Origin: Ktedonobacterales bacterium
GTDB taxonomy: Bacteria; Chloroflexota; Ktedonobacteria; Ktedonobacterales; JACDGC01
DNA length: 6,011 nt
Direction: 5' to 3'
NCBI GenBank assembly: GCA_013815535.1
Contig: JACDGC010000263.1
Span: forward strand, 1-6,011
Shown here piece by piece: positions 5,819 through 6,011 of the stretch. Position 1 is the stretch's first letter, and each line of letters opens with the position of its first letter. The position numbers and the translations under genes were made by a program. A model generated the notes under the pieces. The model searched no databases. It had not been told where the DNA came from and was given only the letters and a program-made list of their open reading frames with translations.

Positions 5819-6011
5819 CCCACCCCTGGCTGAGGATCAGCACCAGGGCCAACGCGGGCAAAAACGCAAAATAGTTCATCGGGCTGCGCCACGCGAACCA
5901 AAGAGGCACGACCGCGAGCAGCAGCCCATCAGCGGTGGCGGCGCGGCGGCGCACCTGCCAGATGAGCACCCCCACCAGCGCGGCGGCCTCAGCCAACGAC
6001 CACACCAACGG
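5775..6011 (-). CDS. C-terminal end of a polytopic membrane protein, cut by the right edge
   Basis: The frame enters from the right edge and ends at TGA (5777-5775), giving 78 visible residues with the start outside the window. The sequence is strongly hydrophobic, with probable membrane segments at visible residues about 3-20, 29-41 and 45-67, separated by the basic run RRR (21-23) and by WRSPMNYF (41-48), and a short polar Pro/Ala-rich tail. A Trp-Arg-Ser...Asn-Tyr-Phe motif before the last helix is reminiscent of membrane glycosyltransferases and related integral membrane proteins, but I cannot assign a family from this fragment. It is convergent with the F420-type reductase gene and overlaps its last 14 codons. 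Confidence 0.7.
   Translation of the reverse strand, partial: PLVWSLAEAAALVGVLIWQVRRRAATADGLLLAVVPLWFAWRSPMNYFAFLPALALVLILSQGWVIARDAPPPLAAHP
5824..5848. other. Hairpin just after the F420-type reductase stop
   Basis: CCCTGG (5824-5829) pairs with CCAGGG (5843-5848), and CTGA (5830-5833) with TCAG (5837-5840), leaving a three-base loop and a two-base bulge (CA, 5841-5842). It starts 5 nt after the stop at 5818, where a terminator would be expected, but no T-run follows and the sequence also codes for the membrane protein on the other strand. It could therefore be a coding coincidence. Confidence 0.3.

Overview
The window holds three complete or nearly complete genes of ordinary but recognisable families, two genes cut by the window edges, and three regulatory intergenic regions. 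GC is high (roughly 60% by eye). Three points together suggest a member of the Chloroflexota, possibly Ktedonobacteria-like, or another high-GC soil bacterium that makes coenzyme F420: lipoprotein signal peptides, an Asp-box lipoprotein with SP-x-F-x-x-D-x-T repeats, and a GTP-type PEP carboxykinase next to a predicted F420-dependent reductase. This assignment is an inference and not firm. No tRNA, rRNA, CRISPR array, insertion sequence or phage gene was seen.

Left part (1-2865): two exported lipoproteins are transcribed away from each other. The leftward one (1-431, cut at the left edge) has a lipobox and an Asp-box beta-propeller motif. The rightward one (873-2813) is a lipid-anchored S53 (sedolisin/kumamolisin) protease with its pro-domain and a full catalytic set. 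The 441-bp region between them holds a good sigma-70-like promoter for the leftward gene, an almost perfect CRP-type operator (673-688) and a second, weaker site of the same layout (700-715). This is the most informative regulatory signal in the window. The protease gene ends in a clear intrinsic terminator.

Middle part (2866-5275): pckG (3016-4827, leftward) encodes GTP-dependent phosphoenolpyruvate carboxykinase, the enzyme of gluconeogenesis that makes PEP from oxaloacetate. It converges on the protease gene, and a 24-bp hairpin lies between the two ends. Upstream is a 448-bp non-coding region with several small inverted repeats and candidate promoters facing both ways.

Right part (5276-6011): a small membrane-anchored protein of the deazaflavin (F420)-dependent nitroreductase/quinone reductase family runs rightward. 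Its 3' end overlaps by 44 bp the 3' end of a leftward membrane-protein gene that enters from the right edge.

The genes do not form one operon; adjacent genes alternate in strand. A loose theme is possible: a cAMP/CRP-like carbon signal controlling an exported protease, next to a gluconeogenic enzyme that would be needed when peptides are the carbon source. That link is inference only. I found no convincing new multi-gene system here.
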